A stretch of DNA of 64,000 nt, from contig NZ_LT629969.1 of NCBI RefSeq assembly GCF_900104665.1, positions 653,716 through 717,715 on the forward strand. The letters are read 5' to 3'. Below are positions 33,107 through 42,170 of this stretch, in pieces. Positions within the stretch are counted from its first letter, which is position 1, and every line of letters begins with the position of its first letter. The notes beneath the pieces were generated by a model, which ran no database searches, was not told the DNA's origin, and saw nothing but the letters and a program-made list of their open reading frames with translations. A program made the translations under genes and the position numbers. The stretch is from Traorella massiliensis (GTDB taxonomy: Bacteria; Bacillota_I; Bacilli_A; Erysipelotrichales; Erysipelotrichaceae).

Positions 33107-35236
33107 ATGAAAAAATTGGTAATTGTGGAATCCCCATCAAAATCAAGAACAATTGAAAAATATTTAGGAAATGACTATAAAGTAGTTTCTAGTAAAGGAC
33201 ATATACGTGATCTTGCAACCAGTGGTAAGGGTGGACTGGGAATTGATATTGAAAACAATTTTACGCCAACCTATGTGATCAGCAAAGATAAAAAAGAGAC
33301 TGTCAAAGAATTAAAAGAAACTGCTAAGAAATGTTCTGAAATCTATCTGGCGAGCGACCCCGATCGTGAAGGAGAGGCTATCGCCTGGCATTTAGCGGAA
33401 GTATTAGAAGTAGATAAAGATCAGAAAAATCGTGTCATCTTTAACGAAATTACTAAAAATGCGGTTATTGAAGCTTTTAAGTCACCTCGTACGATCGATA
33501 TGGATTTAGTTAAGAGTCAGGAAACAAGAAGAATGCTGGATCGTATCATTGGATTTAAGCTTTCAGGACTATTGCAGAATAAGATCAAATCAAAGAGTGC
33601 AGGACGTGTACAATCGGTAGCATTGAATCTGATCGTAGAAAGAGAAAAAGAGATTCAGGCGTTTAAAAGCGAGGAATACTGGACGATCGATGCTTTGGTG
33701 ACTAAAAATAATAAGAAATTTAAAGCTTCTTTAAATAAGGTGCATGGTAAAAAGATAAAAATAAAAAATGAAGAAGAGGCGAAAGCTATTGAAAATGCCT
33801 GCAATGGTGACTATGTTATTACTAAGATCGATAAAAAAGTAAAAAAGAAGCAGCCACGTCTTCCCTTCATTACTTCAACGCTTCAACAGGAAGCTTCTAC
33901 AAAACTAAATTTTTCTAGTAAGAAAACGATGAGCATCGCTCAGAAACTTTATGAAGGTATTTCTATTAAAGGTAATCATGAAGGTTTGATTACATATATG
34001 CGAAGTGACTCAACACGATTGAGCGATGTGTTTGTGAAAGAGGCTTTTGACTATATTGAAAAAGAATATGGAAAGAAATATGTGGGGAAGGTACATCAGA
34101 AAAATAACAAAAATGCCCAGGATGCCCATGAAGCGATTCGTGTGACTCACATTGACTATACACCTGATTCTATCAAAGAAGATTTAACGAATGATGAATA
34201 TAAGCTTTATAAATTGATCTATGCACGAAGCATCGCTTATCTGATGGCTCCAAGTCAGAGTGACAGTGTTAGTGTAACGATTGAAAATGAGGGGCATGAA
34301 TTTAATGCTTCTGGTTCTGTTTTAACTTTTGATGGATATTTAAAGGCTTATAAAGATTATGAACAGAATAAAGATGAAGTACTTCCGGAAATGAGCGAAC
34401 AGGAAGTTTTAAAGAATGTTTCTTTGGAAAGAAAACAGCATTTTACAGAACCGCCATTACGTTATTCTGAAGCAAGACTGATCAAAGAAATGGAAGAAAA
34501 GGGAATTGGACGGCCAAGTACCTATGCAAGTATTATTGATACGATTCAGAAACGTTTATATGTGGAACTTGTGAAAAGTAATGAAAATAGTAAAACAAAG
34601 GTATTCATCCCTACAGAACAAGGCTTTTTGACCGATGCCAAGCTTCAGGAATATTTCTCAAGCATCATCAATGTCTCTTATACAGCTAATATGGAAAAAG
34701 ATTTGGATGAGATTGCGGAAGGAAGAAAAGAAAGTTATACAGAATTAAAGGAATTCTATGATAAATTTGTACCGCTTTTAGATGAAGCTTATGAAAAAAT
34801 GGAAAAATTAGCACCTCAAAAGACAGGTGAACTTTGTCCGGAATGTGGCAGTGAGCTGGTTTATCGCAATGGAAAATATGGCCGTTTTATTTCTTGCAGT
34901 AACTTTCCAGCTTGCAAATATACAAAAAGTGAGAATGAAGAAGAAACGCAATCTGAAGAAACATGTCCAAATTGTGGCAGTCCGATGGTAATGAAAAAAG
35001 GCCGTTATGGAAGCTTTTTAGCATGTTCCAATTATCCAAAGTGTAAAACGATCAAGAAAATCAATGCACCTAAAGAGGAACCAAAACCAACAGGTGAGAT
35101 GTGTCCGGAATGTGGTAAGCCGCTTATTGAACGTAAATCAAGATATGGAACGACCTTTGTCGGCTGTTCAGGCTTTCCAAAATGTCATTACATAAAAAAA
35201 CAGCCAAAAAAGAAAAAAGGTGAAGAAAATGAATAG
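33107..35236 (+). CDS. topA: DNA topoisomerase I
   Basis: Relaxes negative supercoils. 709 residues: TOPRIM domain ([31 protein letters not shown]), catalytic Tyr in [10 protein letters not shown] (about 300), RPSTYASI, then three C-terminal zinc fingers, each with paired CxxC ([24 protein letters not shown]). The ATG at 33107 is preferred since the family starts [12 protein letters not shown]; a GTG at 33092 is an alternative. It overlaps trmFO by 8 bp. Confidence 0.97.
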   Translation: MKKLVIVESPSKSRTIEKYLGNDYKVVSSKGHIRDLATSGKGGLGIDIENNFTPTYVISKDKKETVKELKETAKKCSEIYLASDPDREGEAIAWHLAEVLEVDKDQKNRVIFNEITKNAVIEAFKSPRTIDMDLVKSQETRRMLDRIIGFKLSGLLQNKIKSKSAGRVQSVALNLIVEREKEIQAFKSEEYWTIDALVTKNNKKFKASLNKVHGKKIKIKNEEEAKAIENACNGDYVITKIDKKVKKKQPRLPFITSTLQQEASTKLNFSSKKTMSIAQKLYEGISIKGNHEGLITYMRSDSTRLSDVFVKEAFDYIEKEYGKKYVGKVHQKNNKNAQDAHEAIRVTHIDYTPDSIKEDLTNDEYKLYKLIYARSIAYLMAPSQSDSVSVTIENEGHEFNASGSVLTFDGYLKAYKDYEQNKDEVLPEMSEQEVLKNVSLERKQHFTEPPLRYSEARLIKEMEEKGIGRPSTYASIIDTIQKRLYVELVKSNENSKTKVFIPTEQGFLTDAKLQEYFSSIINVSYTANMEKDLDEIAEGRKESYTELKEFYDKFVPLLDEAYEKMEKLAPQKTGELCPECGSELVYRNGKYGRFISCSNFPACKYTKSENEEETQSEETCPNCGSPMVMKKGRYGSFLACSNYPKCKTIKKINAPKEEPKPTGEMCPECGKPLIERKSRYGTTFVGCSGFPKCHYIKKQPKKKKGEENE

Positions 35237-36524
35237 TGTCAAAGTGATCGGTGCAGGCCTTGCCGGCTGTGAAGCAACCTGGCAGCTAGTAAAGCGTAAT
35301 ATTCCTGTGACCTTGATTGAAATGAGACCTAAAAAAAGCACGCCAGCTCATAAAAGTGCTTATTTTAGTGAGCTTGTTTGTAGTAATTCACTACGCAGCA
35401 ATGAGATAACAAGCGCAATAGGTCTTCTAAAAGAAGAAATGCGCCAGTTTGATTCTTTGATCTTGCAGGTGGCTGAAAAACATCGCTTGCCGGCAGGAAG
35501 TGCCTTAGCCGTAGATCGTGAGGAATTTGCGAAAGAAATTACCCAGCGGTTAAGTGAGCATCCATTGGTGACGATCGTTCATGAAGAAGTAGGTGAGATT
35601 CCAGAAGGGGCTTGTATCATTGCAACCGGTCCTCTAACAAGTGATGCTCTTTCAAAAAGTATTCAAGATCTGCTTCAGGAAGAATCTTTCTATTTTTATG
35701 ATGCCGCAGCACCTATCATTGAAAAGGATTCAATCGACTTTACAAAAGCGTACTATAAATCACGTTATGATAAAGATGAAGCCAGTTATATCAATTGTCC
35801 TATGACAAAAGAACAGTTTGAAGTTTTCTATCAGGAAGTCATTCATGCAGAATGTGTTAAGATGCATGAATTTGAAGAAGAAAAGTATTTTGAAGGATGT
35901 ATGCCATTTGAAGAAATGGCCAGAAGAGGTGAAAAGACACTTTTATTTGGTCCGATGAAGCCTGTAGGTCTAGAAACGGATGAAATCAAGCCATATGCAG
36001 TTGTTCAGCTTCGTCAGGACAATGCCGCAGCCTCTTTATATAATGTCGTTGGTTTTCAGACCCATTTGAAATGGCCAGAACAAAAAAGAGTGCTTTCTTT
36101 AGTTCCAGGACTTGAAAATGCTCGCTTTGCCCGTTATGGGGTCATGCATCGCAACACGTATATTTGTTCACCAAAGGTGTTAAAAGCTACTTATGAGTGT
36201 AAGCTAAAAGACGATTTATTCTTTGCCGGTCAGATGTGTGGTGTCGAAGGATATATCGAATCAGCTGCCAGTGGTATGTTAGCAGGACTGAATATGGCAA
36301 ATCGTATGCGTGGCAAGGAATGTGTCATTTTGCCGCCAAGCTGTATGATGGGGGCTATGGCTCACTATATTACGCATACACATCCTAAATATTTTCAGCC
36401 GATGAATGCTACTTATGGAATCATGCAGTGTCTTTCTAAAACAAATAAGCATAATAAAAAAGAAGTGCTGGCGAAACAAGCATTAGATATCATTCAAGAA
36501 AAGAAGGCATGTTTTGATGAATGA
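35229..36524 (+). CDS. trmFO: Methylenetetrahydrofolate-tRNA-(uracil-5-)-methyltransferase
   Basis: FAD- and folate-dependent maker of m5U54 in tRNA. The 431-residue protein opens with the FAD motif [15 protein letters not shown]. It also has [40 protein letters not shown] and a late [16 protein letters not shown] segment. AAGGTGAAG precedes the ATG at 35229. topA-trmFO-xerC is the conserved Firmicutes order. Confidence 0.96.
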   Translation: MNSVKVIGAGLAGCEATWQLVKRNIPVTLIEMRPKKSTPAHKSAYFSELVCSNSLRSNEITSAIGLLKEEMRQFDSLILQVAEKHRLPAGSALAVDREEFAKEITQRLSEHPLVTIVHEEVGEIPEGACIIATGPLTSDALSKSIQDLLQEESFYFYDAAAPIIEKDSIDFTKAYYKSRYDKDEASYINCPMTKEQFEVFYQEVIHAECVKMHEFEEEKYFEGCMPFEEMARRGEKTLLFGPMKPVGLETDEIKPYAVVQLRQDNAAASLYNVVGFQTHLKWPEQKRVLSLVPGLENARFARYGVMHRNTYICSPKVLKATYECKLKDDLFFAGQMCGVEGYIESAASGMLAGLNMANRMRGKECVILPPSCMMGAMAHYITHTHPKYFQPMNATYGIMQCLSKTNKHNKKEVLAKQALDIIQEKKACFDE

Positions 36525-37401
36525 ATGGATCGATAAATTTCTTGATTACATTGCTTCTGCCAATACGAATAGTGAACACACAAGAGATGCTTATCAACGT
36601 GATTTGAATCATTTTCAAACCTTTTTAGAAAGGGAACAAATCAGTTATGATCAGGTAGATCGTCAAATTATTCTTAACTATATTACTTATTTAAGAATGG
36701 AATGTAATTTAAAAAATTCATCTGTTTTAAGAAGGATATCGACCGTACGTTCATTTTATCGCTATTTAAGTGAATATCATGGCTTAGATAAAAATCCATT
36801 TGCGCTGATCAAACTAGGAAAAAAAGAGAAAAAGATTCCTGAATTTCTCTTTTATGATGAAATGGATGCTTTATTAAACAGTATTTCTCTTGATAATGAT
36901 GAAAATATTCGTAATCGGGCAATGTTTGAGATCATGTATGCCTGTGGTCTACGTGTCAGTGAAGTTGTATCATTGCGTATTGATGATATTGATCTTAATG
37001 AACAAATATTACGAGTTATCGGAAAGGGAAGCAAAGAAAGGATCGTGCCTTTTTATGATGAAGCAGCAGAAATCTTAAAGTTGTATTTGAAAGAAGTGCG
37101 AAGAAAATGGTGTGATGAAAAAGAACGTATCTGTTTCCTCAATTTGAAAGGAAAACCATTAACAACTCGTGGAGTACAGTATATTTTAGATAAGGTCGTT
37201 TTAAAAAGCGGGCTGCTTTTAAAGGTACATCCGCATATGTTCCGCCATTCATTTGCAACCCATCTTCTTGATAACGGAGCGGATCTAAGAGTTGTGCAGG
37301 AACTGTTAGGACATTCGTCTCTTTCGACGACACAAATCTATACTCATGTATCCAGAGAACATTTAAAAAATACCTATGAAAAAGCTTTTCCACGTGGATA
37401 G
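36517..37401 (+). CDS. xerC: Tyrosine recombinase XerC
   Basis: Chromosome-dimer-resolution recombinase, 294 residues. N-terminal SAM-like core-binding domain to about 100, then a catalytic domain with the R-K-H-R-H-Y set: [47 protein letters not shown]. Its fixed place after trmFO, and normal length, argue against a phage integrase. It overlaps trmFO by 8 bp. hslUV and codY, which follow in Bacillus, are missing. Confidence 0.94.
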   Translation: MNEWIDKFLDYIASANTNSEHTRDAYQRDLNHFQTFLEREQISYDQVDRQIILNYITYLRMECNLKNSSVLRRISTVRSFYRYLSEYHGLDKNPFALIKLGKKEKKIPEFLFYDEMDALLNSISLDNDENIRNRAMFEIMYACGLRVSEVVSLRIDDIDLNEQILRVIGKGSKERIVPFYDEAAEILKLYLKEVRRKWCDEKERICFLNLKGKPLTTRGVQYILDKVVLKSGLLLKVHPHMFRHSFATHLLDNGADLRVVQELLGHSSLSTTQIYTHVSREHLKNTYEKAFPRG

Positions 37402-37454
37402 TTTAATGTACTATACATCTTGTGGTGAATTATGAATGAAATTCCTATGAAATC

Positions 37455-37487
37455 AATAAAAACGCTTGTTTTTCAGGCGTTTTTATT
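37455..37487 (+). terminator. Terminator after xerC
   Basis: AATAAAAACGC / GCGTTTTTATT (11-bp perfect arms, 11-nt loop). Its loop holds the -35 of the rpsB promoter. Confidence 0.8.
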
Positions 37488-37494
37488 CTATAAT
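37466..37494 (+). promoter_or_regulatory. rpsB promoter embedded in the xerC terminator
   Basis: TTGTTT at 37466-37471 in the terminator loop, a 17-nt spacer and TATAAT at 37489-37494. Predicted transcription start near 37501. Confidence 0.7.
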
Positions 37495-37500
37495 AAACAG

Positions 37501-37622
37501 GCGCAATGCGCAAAATACACACATCATGGATTCTCTGATCCGTGCCTTAGTCCCGAAGCTGGTTGATGATGATAGGTTATCAGAGATTTGAAATGATGGA
37601 GGAAAAACGGAGGAAAAAGTAT
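37501..37622 (+). ncRNA. Structured rpsB (S2) mRNA leader, candidate autoregulatory element
   Basis: The 122-nt leader begins with GCGC-AAT-GCGC. TCTCTGAT (37532-37539) pairs with ATCAGAGA (37579-37586). CATCAT (37522-37527) pairs with ATGATG (37566-37571), which makes a pseudoknot with that helix, or with ATGATG (37593-37598) beside a GGAGG. GGAT/ATCC (37528-37531, 37538-37541) is a competing local hairpin. Such exclusive pairings suit S2 autoregulation; the pairing is seen, the function inferred. Confidence 0.6.
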
Positions 37623-38588
37623 ATGGCAGTCATTTCAATGAGAAAATTATTGGAAGCAGGTACTCATTTTGGACACCAGACTCGCAGATGGAATCCAAAA
37701 ATGAAACCAAACATTTATACATCAAGAAACGGTGTATATATCATTAATCTTGAGAAAACTCAAGAACAGATCGAAGAAGCTTACAACAAGCTGAATCAGA
37801 TTGCTGCAGAAGGTGGAAAGATACTATTCGTTGGTACAAAGAAACAGGCTCAGCAGATCGTTATGGAAGAAGCTTTACGTTCAGGTTCATTCTATGTTAA
37901 TCAGAGATGGCTTGGAGGACTTCTTACAAACTTCAGAACAATTCAGAAACGTGTTAAACGTCTGATTGAAATTGAAGAAATGGAAGCAAATGGTTCTTTG
38001 GAAGTTTATCCTAAGAAAGAAGTTGCTCAGATCAAGAAAGAAAAAACAAAATTAGAAAATTCATTAGGTGGAATCAAGGAAATGAAGAAGCTTCCTAACG
38101 CTTTATTCGTTATTGATCCTAAAGAAGAACATAATGCTGTTGCAGAAGCTAAGAAGTTAGGTATTCCTGTATTTGCAATGGTAGATACTAACTGTGATCC
38201 AGAAGTAGTTGATTATGCAATTGCTTCAAATGATGATGCTGTTCGTTCAATTAAGTTAGTGGTTGAACTGATGGCAGATGCGATTGTAGAAGCTAAGGGC
38301 GGATTATTGTCAGTAGCTCGTCAGGTTGAAGAAGAACCAGATGTTACAATGGCTGATGTAATTGTGAATGTGGAAGAACAGATTGCTGAAAATGAAAGAA
38401 GACGTCGTCAGAAAAATGAAGAAAGACGTGCTCAGCAGGCTCAGCGTCGTCCTTACAACAGAGATGGTAAAAGAGGCGGACGTTCATTCGCAAGAAAAGA
38501 AAAAGAAGAAGTAGCAACAGAAGGAACAGTTGCTGAACCAGTAGTTGAAGCTAGTGAAGCAAAAACAGAAGCAGAAGCTGCTGAATAA
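37623..38588 (+). CDS. rpsB: 30S ribosomal protein S2 with long C-terminal tail
   Basis: Small-subunit protein needed for S1/bS21 region assembly. The start [19 protein letters not shown] is canonical and follows GGAGGAAAAAG. Core motifs: [47 protein letters not shown]. The product is 321 residues, while many S2 proteins have about 230-260. The extra 80 residues are a basic, Arg/Gln-rich stretch ([19 protein letters not shown]) followed by an acidic Glu/Ala tail, likely disordered. Confidence 0.97.
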   Translation: MAVISMRKLLEAGTHFGHQTRRWNPKMKPNIYTSRNGVYIINLEKTQEQIEEAYNKLNQIAAEGGKILFVGTKKQAQQIVMEEALRSGSFYVNQRWLGGLLTNFRTIQKRVKRLIEIEEMEANGSLEVYPKKEVAQIKKEKTKLENSLGGIKEMKKLPNALFVIDPKEEHNAVAEAKKLGIPVFAMVDTNCDPEVVDYAIASNDDAVRSIKLVVELMADAIVEAKGGLLSVARQVEEEPDVTMADVIVNVEEQIAENERRRRQKNEERRAQQAQRRPYNRDGKRGGRSFARKEKEEVATEGTVAEPVVEASEAKTEAEAAE

Positions 38589-38606
38589 TTACAGGAGGAA
38601 AAGCAA

Positions 38607-39497
38607 ATGGCAATTACGGCACAAGATGTAAAAGCATTAAGAGAAAAAACAGGTGCAGGAATGATGGACTGCAAAAAAGCCCTGATTGAATGCGATGGTG
38701 ATATTGAAAAGGCTAGCGAATGGCTAAGAGAAAAAGGTATTGCAAAAGCTGCTAAGAAAGCTGGACGCATTGCTGCTGAAGGTGCTACTCGTGTAGCTGT
38801 TGACAACAATACAGCAGTTATTTTTGAAGTAAATTCAGAAACAGATTTCGTTGCGAAAAATGAACAGTTTTTAGCACTTATGGATACGATCCAGAATCTA
38901 TTGCTGGAAAATAAGCCAAGTACGCTTGAAGAAGCAATGGCTGCAACTGCAGATGGTAAGACATTAGAAGAATTAGTAACAGATGCAACAGCAACTATCG
39001 GTGAAAAAATTACTTTCAGAAGATTTGAAGTTGTTGAAAAAACTGATGCTGATGCTTTCGGTGCTTATATTCATATGGGTGGCAAGATTTCTGCTTTAGC
39101 TGTTTTAGCGGGTACAAATGATACTGTTGTAGCTAAGGATGTAGCAATGCAGGTTGCATCTATGAATCCTCAGTATGTTTCTCGTGAAAACATGCCTCAG
39201 GAAGCCATTGAAAATGAAAGACACGTTCAGATGGAAATCTTAAAGAACGATCCTAAACTTTCTAACAAGCCTGAAAAAGTGCTTCACGGTATCGTTGAAG
39301 GAAGACTGACAAAGTCTCTTCAGGAAATCTGCTTAGTTGATCAGGTTTATTTTAAAGAACCAGATTTGAAAGTTGGACAATATGTAAAAAACCATAACGC
39401 TAGCGTAAAATCATTTGTACGCTATGCTGTTGGTGAAGGTATTGAAAAACGTCAGGAAAACTTTGCAGAAGAAGTAATGTCACAGATCAACGGATAA
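38607..39497 (+). CDS. tsf: Elongation factor Ts
   Basis: Nucleotide exchange factor for EF-Tu, 296 residues. N-terminal UBA-like domain with [19 protein letters not shown], then the EF-Tu-contact motif [10 protein letters not shown] (TDFV) near 80, and the two-subdomain core. It starts 18 nt after rpsB with CAGGAGG, as in nearly all bacteria, but pyrH and frr do not follow. Confidence 0.97.
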   Translation: MAITAQDVKALREKTGAGMMDCKKALIECDGDIEKASEWLREKGIAKAAKKAGRIAAEGATRVAVDNNTAVIFEVNSETDFVAKNEQFLALMDTIQNLLLENKPSTLEEAMAATADGKTLEELVTDATATIGEKITFRRFEVVEKTDADAFGAYIHMGGKISALAVLAGTNDTVVAKDVAMQVASMNPQYVSRENMPQEAIENERHVQMEILKNDPKLSNKPEKVLHGIVEGRLTKSLQEICLVDQVYFKEPDLKVGQYVKNHNASVKSFVRYAVGEGIEKRQENFAEEVMSQING

Positions 39498-39505
39498 AAT
39501 TGTTT

Positions 39506-39537
39506 AGCTCCTATGCATCGCATAGGAGCTTTTTTTA
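39506..39537 (+). terminator. Terminator after tsf
   Basis: AGCTCCTATG / CATAGGAGCT, 10-bp stem, 5-nt loop, then TTTTTT. Confidence 0.93.
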
Positions 39538-39547
39538 ATCAAAATAA

Positions 39548-39575
39548 TTGTATAACACCTAAAACATGTTATAAT
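39548..39575 (+). promoter_or_regulatory. Promoter for the small zinc-ribbon gene
   Basis: TTGTAT at 39548-39553, a 16-nt spacer and extended -10 TGT-TATAAT ending at 39575. Confidence 0.6.
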
Positions 39576-39629
39576 AATAGTAATCATTCTCAAAATATAA
39601 GGAATGAAATGATAGAAAGGAAAAAAGTT

Positions 39630-39791
39630 ATGTGGATGTGTTCAATTTGCGGTTATGAATTTGATGGAGAAGAGTTTTTAAATGAGGATGGTTATGTTTG
39701 TCCTTTATGTGAATCCAAAGACTCTTATCGTAAAAGAGATATGTCAATGGAAATTGAAATGGCTGTAAGAGAAATTAAAAATAATGATTAG
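39630..39791 (+). CDS. 53-residue rubredoxin-like zinc-ribbon protein
   Basis: A very small protein with two CxxC knuckles (CSIC at 4-7 and CPLC near 27-30) spaced as in the rubredoxin-like domain of rubrerythrins, and an acidic C-terminal helix. The FDGEEFLNEDGYVCPLC spacing suits one bound Fe or Zn. AAAGG precedes the ATG by 9 nt. It has its own promoter and terminator, so it is an independent gene. Possibly an electron carrier, but a structural zinc ribbon is equally likely. Confidence 0.8.
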   Translation: MWMCSICGYEFDGEEFLNEDGYVCPLCESKDSYRKRDMSMEIEMAVREIKNND

Positions 39792-39792
39792 G

Positions 39793-39818
39793 AAGCTGCT
39801 TAGGCAGCTTTTATTTTT
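39793..39818 (+). terminator. Terminator after zinc-ribbon gene
   Basis: AAGCTGC / GCAGCTT, 4-nt loop, then TTATTTTT. Confidence 0.88.
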
Positions 39819-39859
39819 GAAAAAGAATAAAATTTATAGACTACAGTTGATTTAAACTG

Positions 39860-39868
39860 TGGTATAAT
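39860..39868 (+). promoter_or_regulatory. Extended -10 promoter of the corA transcript
   Basis: TGG-TATAAT, with no good -35. Predicted start near 39875, giving a leader of about 110 nt before corA. Confidence 0.6.
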
Positions 39869-39891
39869 GAAGCAGGAAAGAAGGTGTTTGT

Positions 39892-39969
39892 ATGTCTCCT
39901 GAGCCCTTAGGCCCTGATCGAAGTAGAATGAATAAGAAAACAGGAGATGTGCAAGACTATCTCCTGTAA
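39892..39969 (+). CDS. 25-codon leader peptide upstream of corA
   Basis: A complete small ORF with ATG, stop TAA and its own ribosome-binding site (AAGAAGGTG, 7 nt upstream). The peptide starts MSPEPLGPDRSR, rich in Pro with an acidic residue before one Pro, and ends ...VQDYLL. Its codons 2-4 form arm 1 of a three-stem attenuator, and its stop lies in arm 3, 15 nt before the corA ATG. By analogy with the Pro-rich leader peptides of enterobacterial Mg2+ transporter genes (MgtL, CorL), it is proposed to sense ribosome behaviour under Mg2+ limitation. No sequence homology is claimed. Confidence 0.75.
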   Translation: MSPEPLGPDRSRMNKKTGDVQDYLL

Positions 39970-39980
39970 AAAGGAGGTAG
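39892..39980 (+). promoter_or_regulatory. Three-way attenuator controlling corA translation
   Basis: Arm 1 TCTCCTG (39895-39901), arm 2 CAGGAGA (39941-39947), arm 3 TCTCCTG (39960-39966), arm 4 AGGAGG (39972-39977, the corA ribosome-binding site). 1:2 extends to ten pairs over the leader start codon (39892-39901 with 39941-39950). 2:3 is nine perfect pairs (39940-39948 with 39959-39967). 3:4 is nine pairs with one G-U (39957-39965 with 39972-39980). 2:3 excludes both 1:2 and 3:4. This is the logic of a leader-peptide switch. Confidence 0.75.
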
Positions 39981-39984
39981 GAAT

Positions 39985-40923
39985 ATGATTGAATTCTACA
40001 AGACTTTTAATAATGTAACAAAGAAAATTGATGCACCTGAAAAAGGGTGCTGGATTAATGTCGTACATCCGACGACTGAAGAAACAGATTATCTGATCAA
40101 TGAAATTAAGGTTTTGCCTGAATTTGTCAAAGCTTCTCTGGATGAAGAAGAAAGTTCACACGTAGATTATGATGAAGATGAAGGACAGACACTTGTGATC
40201 GTAGACTATCCAAATGCTGATGATGATCCGAATAATAAGACACTATTGTATACAACTTTACCCTTAGGTGTTGTCATTATGAAGGATTACATTGTTACAA
40301 TTGCACTTCAGGAAAATCTCAATATAGAAGATATGGCTGAAGGAAGAGTGAAGGGGATGAATACAGAGTTAAAAACCCGCTTCTTACTTTTACTGCTTTT
40401 GAGAATTTCTCAACGTTATCTGATTTATCTGCGTCAAATTGATAGAGAGTCTTCTAGAACAGAAAGAGTGCTTCATCAGTCTATGCAGAATAAAGAATTG
40501 ATTCAAATGTTAGGACTTGAAAAATCACTTGTTTATTTCTCGACTTCTTTGAAGGCCGATGAGGTCACCTTGAATAAGATCATGCGTGGCAAGCTGATTA
40601 AGATGTATGAAGATGATCAGGATCTTTTAGAAGATGTTATGATTGAAATTCATCAGGCGGTCGAGATGTGTAATATTTATTCAAATATTTTATCAGGTAC
40701 GATGGATGCTTTTGCTTCCGTTATCTCGAATAATTTGAATATTGTTATGAAGGTATTGACTGTCATTACGATCGTTATGGCCATTCCTAATATTATTTTT
40801 AGTTTCTATGGAATGAATGTTGAAGGACTTCCAATTGCTCAGTGGTGGTTCCCAACTCTTCTGGCAGTGATTGCCTGTGTGATTGCTACTTGGATTTTTA
40901 AGAAAAAAGATATGTTTCATTAA
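39985..40923 (+). CDS. corA: CorA-family Mg2+/divalent cation transporter
   Basis: Pentameric channel-type Mg2+ transporter. The 312-residue protein has a large acidic cytoplasmic N-domain, a long stalk helix and two C-terminal membrane helices. The selectivity motif YGMNVEG lies near residue 276, and the tail is basic (KKKDMFH). The start follows AAGGAGG, which can be sequestered in the leader. A bidirectional terminator separates it from the convergent CCA enzyme. Confidence 0.94.
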   Translation: MIEFYKTFNNVTKKIDAPEKGCWINVVHPTTEETDYLINEIKVLPEFVKASLDEEESSHVDYDEDEGQTLVIVDYPNADDDPNNKTLLYTTLPLGVVIMKDYIVTIALQENLNIEDMAEGRVKGMNTELKTRFLLLLLLRISQRYLIYLRQIDRESSRTERVLHQSMQNKELIQMLGLEKSLVYFSTSLKADEVTLNKIMRGKLIKMYEDDQDLLEDVMIEIHQAVEMCNIYSNILSGTMDAFASVISNNLNIVMKVLTVITIVMAIPNIIFSFYGMNVEGLPIAQWWFPTLLAVIACVIATWIFKKKDMFH

Positions 40924-40943
40924 AAAAGTAATGAATATAAACG

Positions 40944-40971
40944 ATAGCGTCAGCTTTATTGCTGACGCTAT
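40944..40971. terminator. Bidirectional terminator between corA and cca
   Basis: ATAGCGTCAGC / GCTGACGCTAT, 11-bp stem with 6-nt loop. Convergent genes use both sides. Confidence 0.85.
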
Positions 40972-42128
40972 TATTTCTTCATCAATGATTTTATATAACT
41001 TAGAAGATATTCTTTTTGATTGAGAGAAGGGGAAGCTAGCACTAGCTCAGCACATCGATGCAGGGCTTCTTTGATTTGTTTTCCTTCCAAACCTAAGGTA
41101 ATTAAGTCGTTGCCGTTAATAGCAAGCTTATCTAAGTAGTCGTGCTCTTCAATCATTTGATGAAATAAAGTAAGATCGATTTGCTTAAAACATAATATCT
41201 TTTCACTTAATTCAATTCCGTTTTCATAGATTAAATGTCGCAGGGTAACCGGATCATTTGAAAGGGCAATTTTCTTGTATTCAACTAGTTTTTCAACTTG
41301 GCGGATCATCTTTTTCGAACAATGCCATTTTTTTAATGTTTTTCTGGCATATGAACCAGAAAAGAAAAAACAGGCTATCTTGCATTCCAGATCATGTGGA
41401 GCTTTTTCAAGAGCAGAGGCGATAGAAGAATGAGCCTTGATATCGAAATAAGGAAATAAGTGATAATAAACAAGGATAGAATACGGATTTTTATCTTTGA
41501 TCATGAGCATTTTTTTTAGTTCATCGACTTTCCGTTCAATGGAAATAGATTCTAATTCAGGAAGAGATCTGAAGAGAGCTTTTTCTGTTTCCTTTTCAAT
41601 CGTAAAACCCAAGGAGTAAGCAAAACGTATGGCTCGTAAAATGCGTAAAGCATCTTCATGAAATCGTTTTTGAGGATCACCGATACAGCGAATGATTTTA
41701 TGATTTAAATCATCAAGCCCGTGATGTTCGTCAATAAAGTTTCCATCGGGGTCACAGGCAAAAGCATTGATAGTGAAATCTCTTCGCTTTAAATCTTCTC
41801 GAAGAGAGCGTGTAAAAACAACACTTTTAGGAGCACGATGATGGATATAATCTTTTTCAATACGAAATGTAGTAATTTCAATATGGTGGTGCTGATTGAT
41901 GATCGTGAGGGTTCCATGACGTACCCCTGTTTCTATAATTTTATATTCACTAAGTATTTCTTTCATTTCTTCAACACTGGCAGCCGTAGCAGCATCGTAG
42001 TCATGAACTTCTTTTCCTAATAAAAAATCACGGATACAGCCTCCGACATAATAAGTTTCATAATGTTCACTCAGCTTTTTGACTACTTCTTGAATTGGCT
42101 GAGGAGGTAATAGTTGCAAAGTTTTCAT
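40971..42128 (-). CDS. cca: CCA-adding tRNA nucleotidyltransferase
   Basis: Builds or repairs the 3' CCA of tRNAs without a template. The 385-residue class II enzyme has the head motif YYVGGCIRDFLLGK followed by the metal-binding DYD, then ETGVRHGTLT, the RRDFTINA motif, and the EDALRILRAIRFA neck. ATG at 42128 is the family start; a start 46 codons upstream would run through the divergent promoter. TATAAT lies 9 nt before the ATG and there is no Shine-Dalgarno. The three tRNAs in the window encode CCA, so repair is the likely role. Confidence 0.94.
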   Translation of the reverse strand: MKTLQLLPPQPIQEVVKKLSEHYETYYVGGCIRDFLLGKEVHDYDAATAASVEEMKEILSEYKIIETGVRHGTLTIINQHHHIEITTFRIEKDYIHHRAPKSVVFTRSLREDLKRRDFTINAFACDPDGNFIDEHHGLDDLNHKIIRCIGDPQKRFHEDALRILRAIRFAYSLGFTIEKETEKALFRSLPELESISIERKVDELKKMLMIKDKNPYSILVYYHLFPYFDIKAHSSIASALEKAPHDLECKIACFFFSGSYARKTLKKWHCSKKMIRQVEKLVEYKKIALSNDPVTLRHLIYENGIELSEKILCFKQIDLTLFHQMIEEHDYLDKLAINGNDLITLGLEGKQIKEALHRCAELVLASPSLNQKEYLLSYIKSLMKK

Positions 42129-42137
42129 CTTAGTTTT

Positions 42138-42166
42138 ATTATAGATTGGAAAGGAAAAGGTAACAA
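42138..42166 (-). promoter_or_regulatory. Promoter of cca, near-leaderless
   Basis: On the minus strand TTGTTA (plus 42161-42166), a 17-nt spacer and TATAAT (plus 42138-42143), with the ATG beginning 10 nt after the box. It reaches into the divergent methylase leader. Confidence 0.6.
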
Positions 42167-42170
42167 GAGA

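Noticed and set aside
36517-37401. Phage or integron integrase
   Set aside because: The tyrosine recombinase is in the conserved topA-trmFO-xerC context and has XerC length and motifs. No attachment sites or phage genes are nearby.
39870-39984. M-box Mg2+ riboswitch before corA
   Set aside because: The leader is only about 110 nt and has none of the long three-helix M-box layout. The arms are explained by the leader-peptide attenuator.
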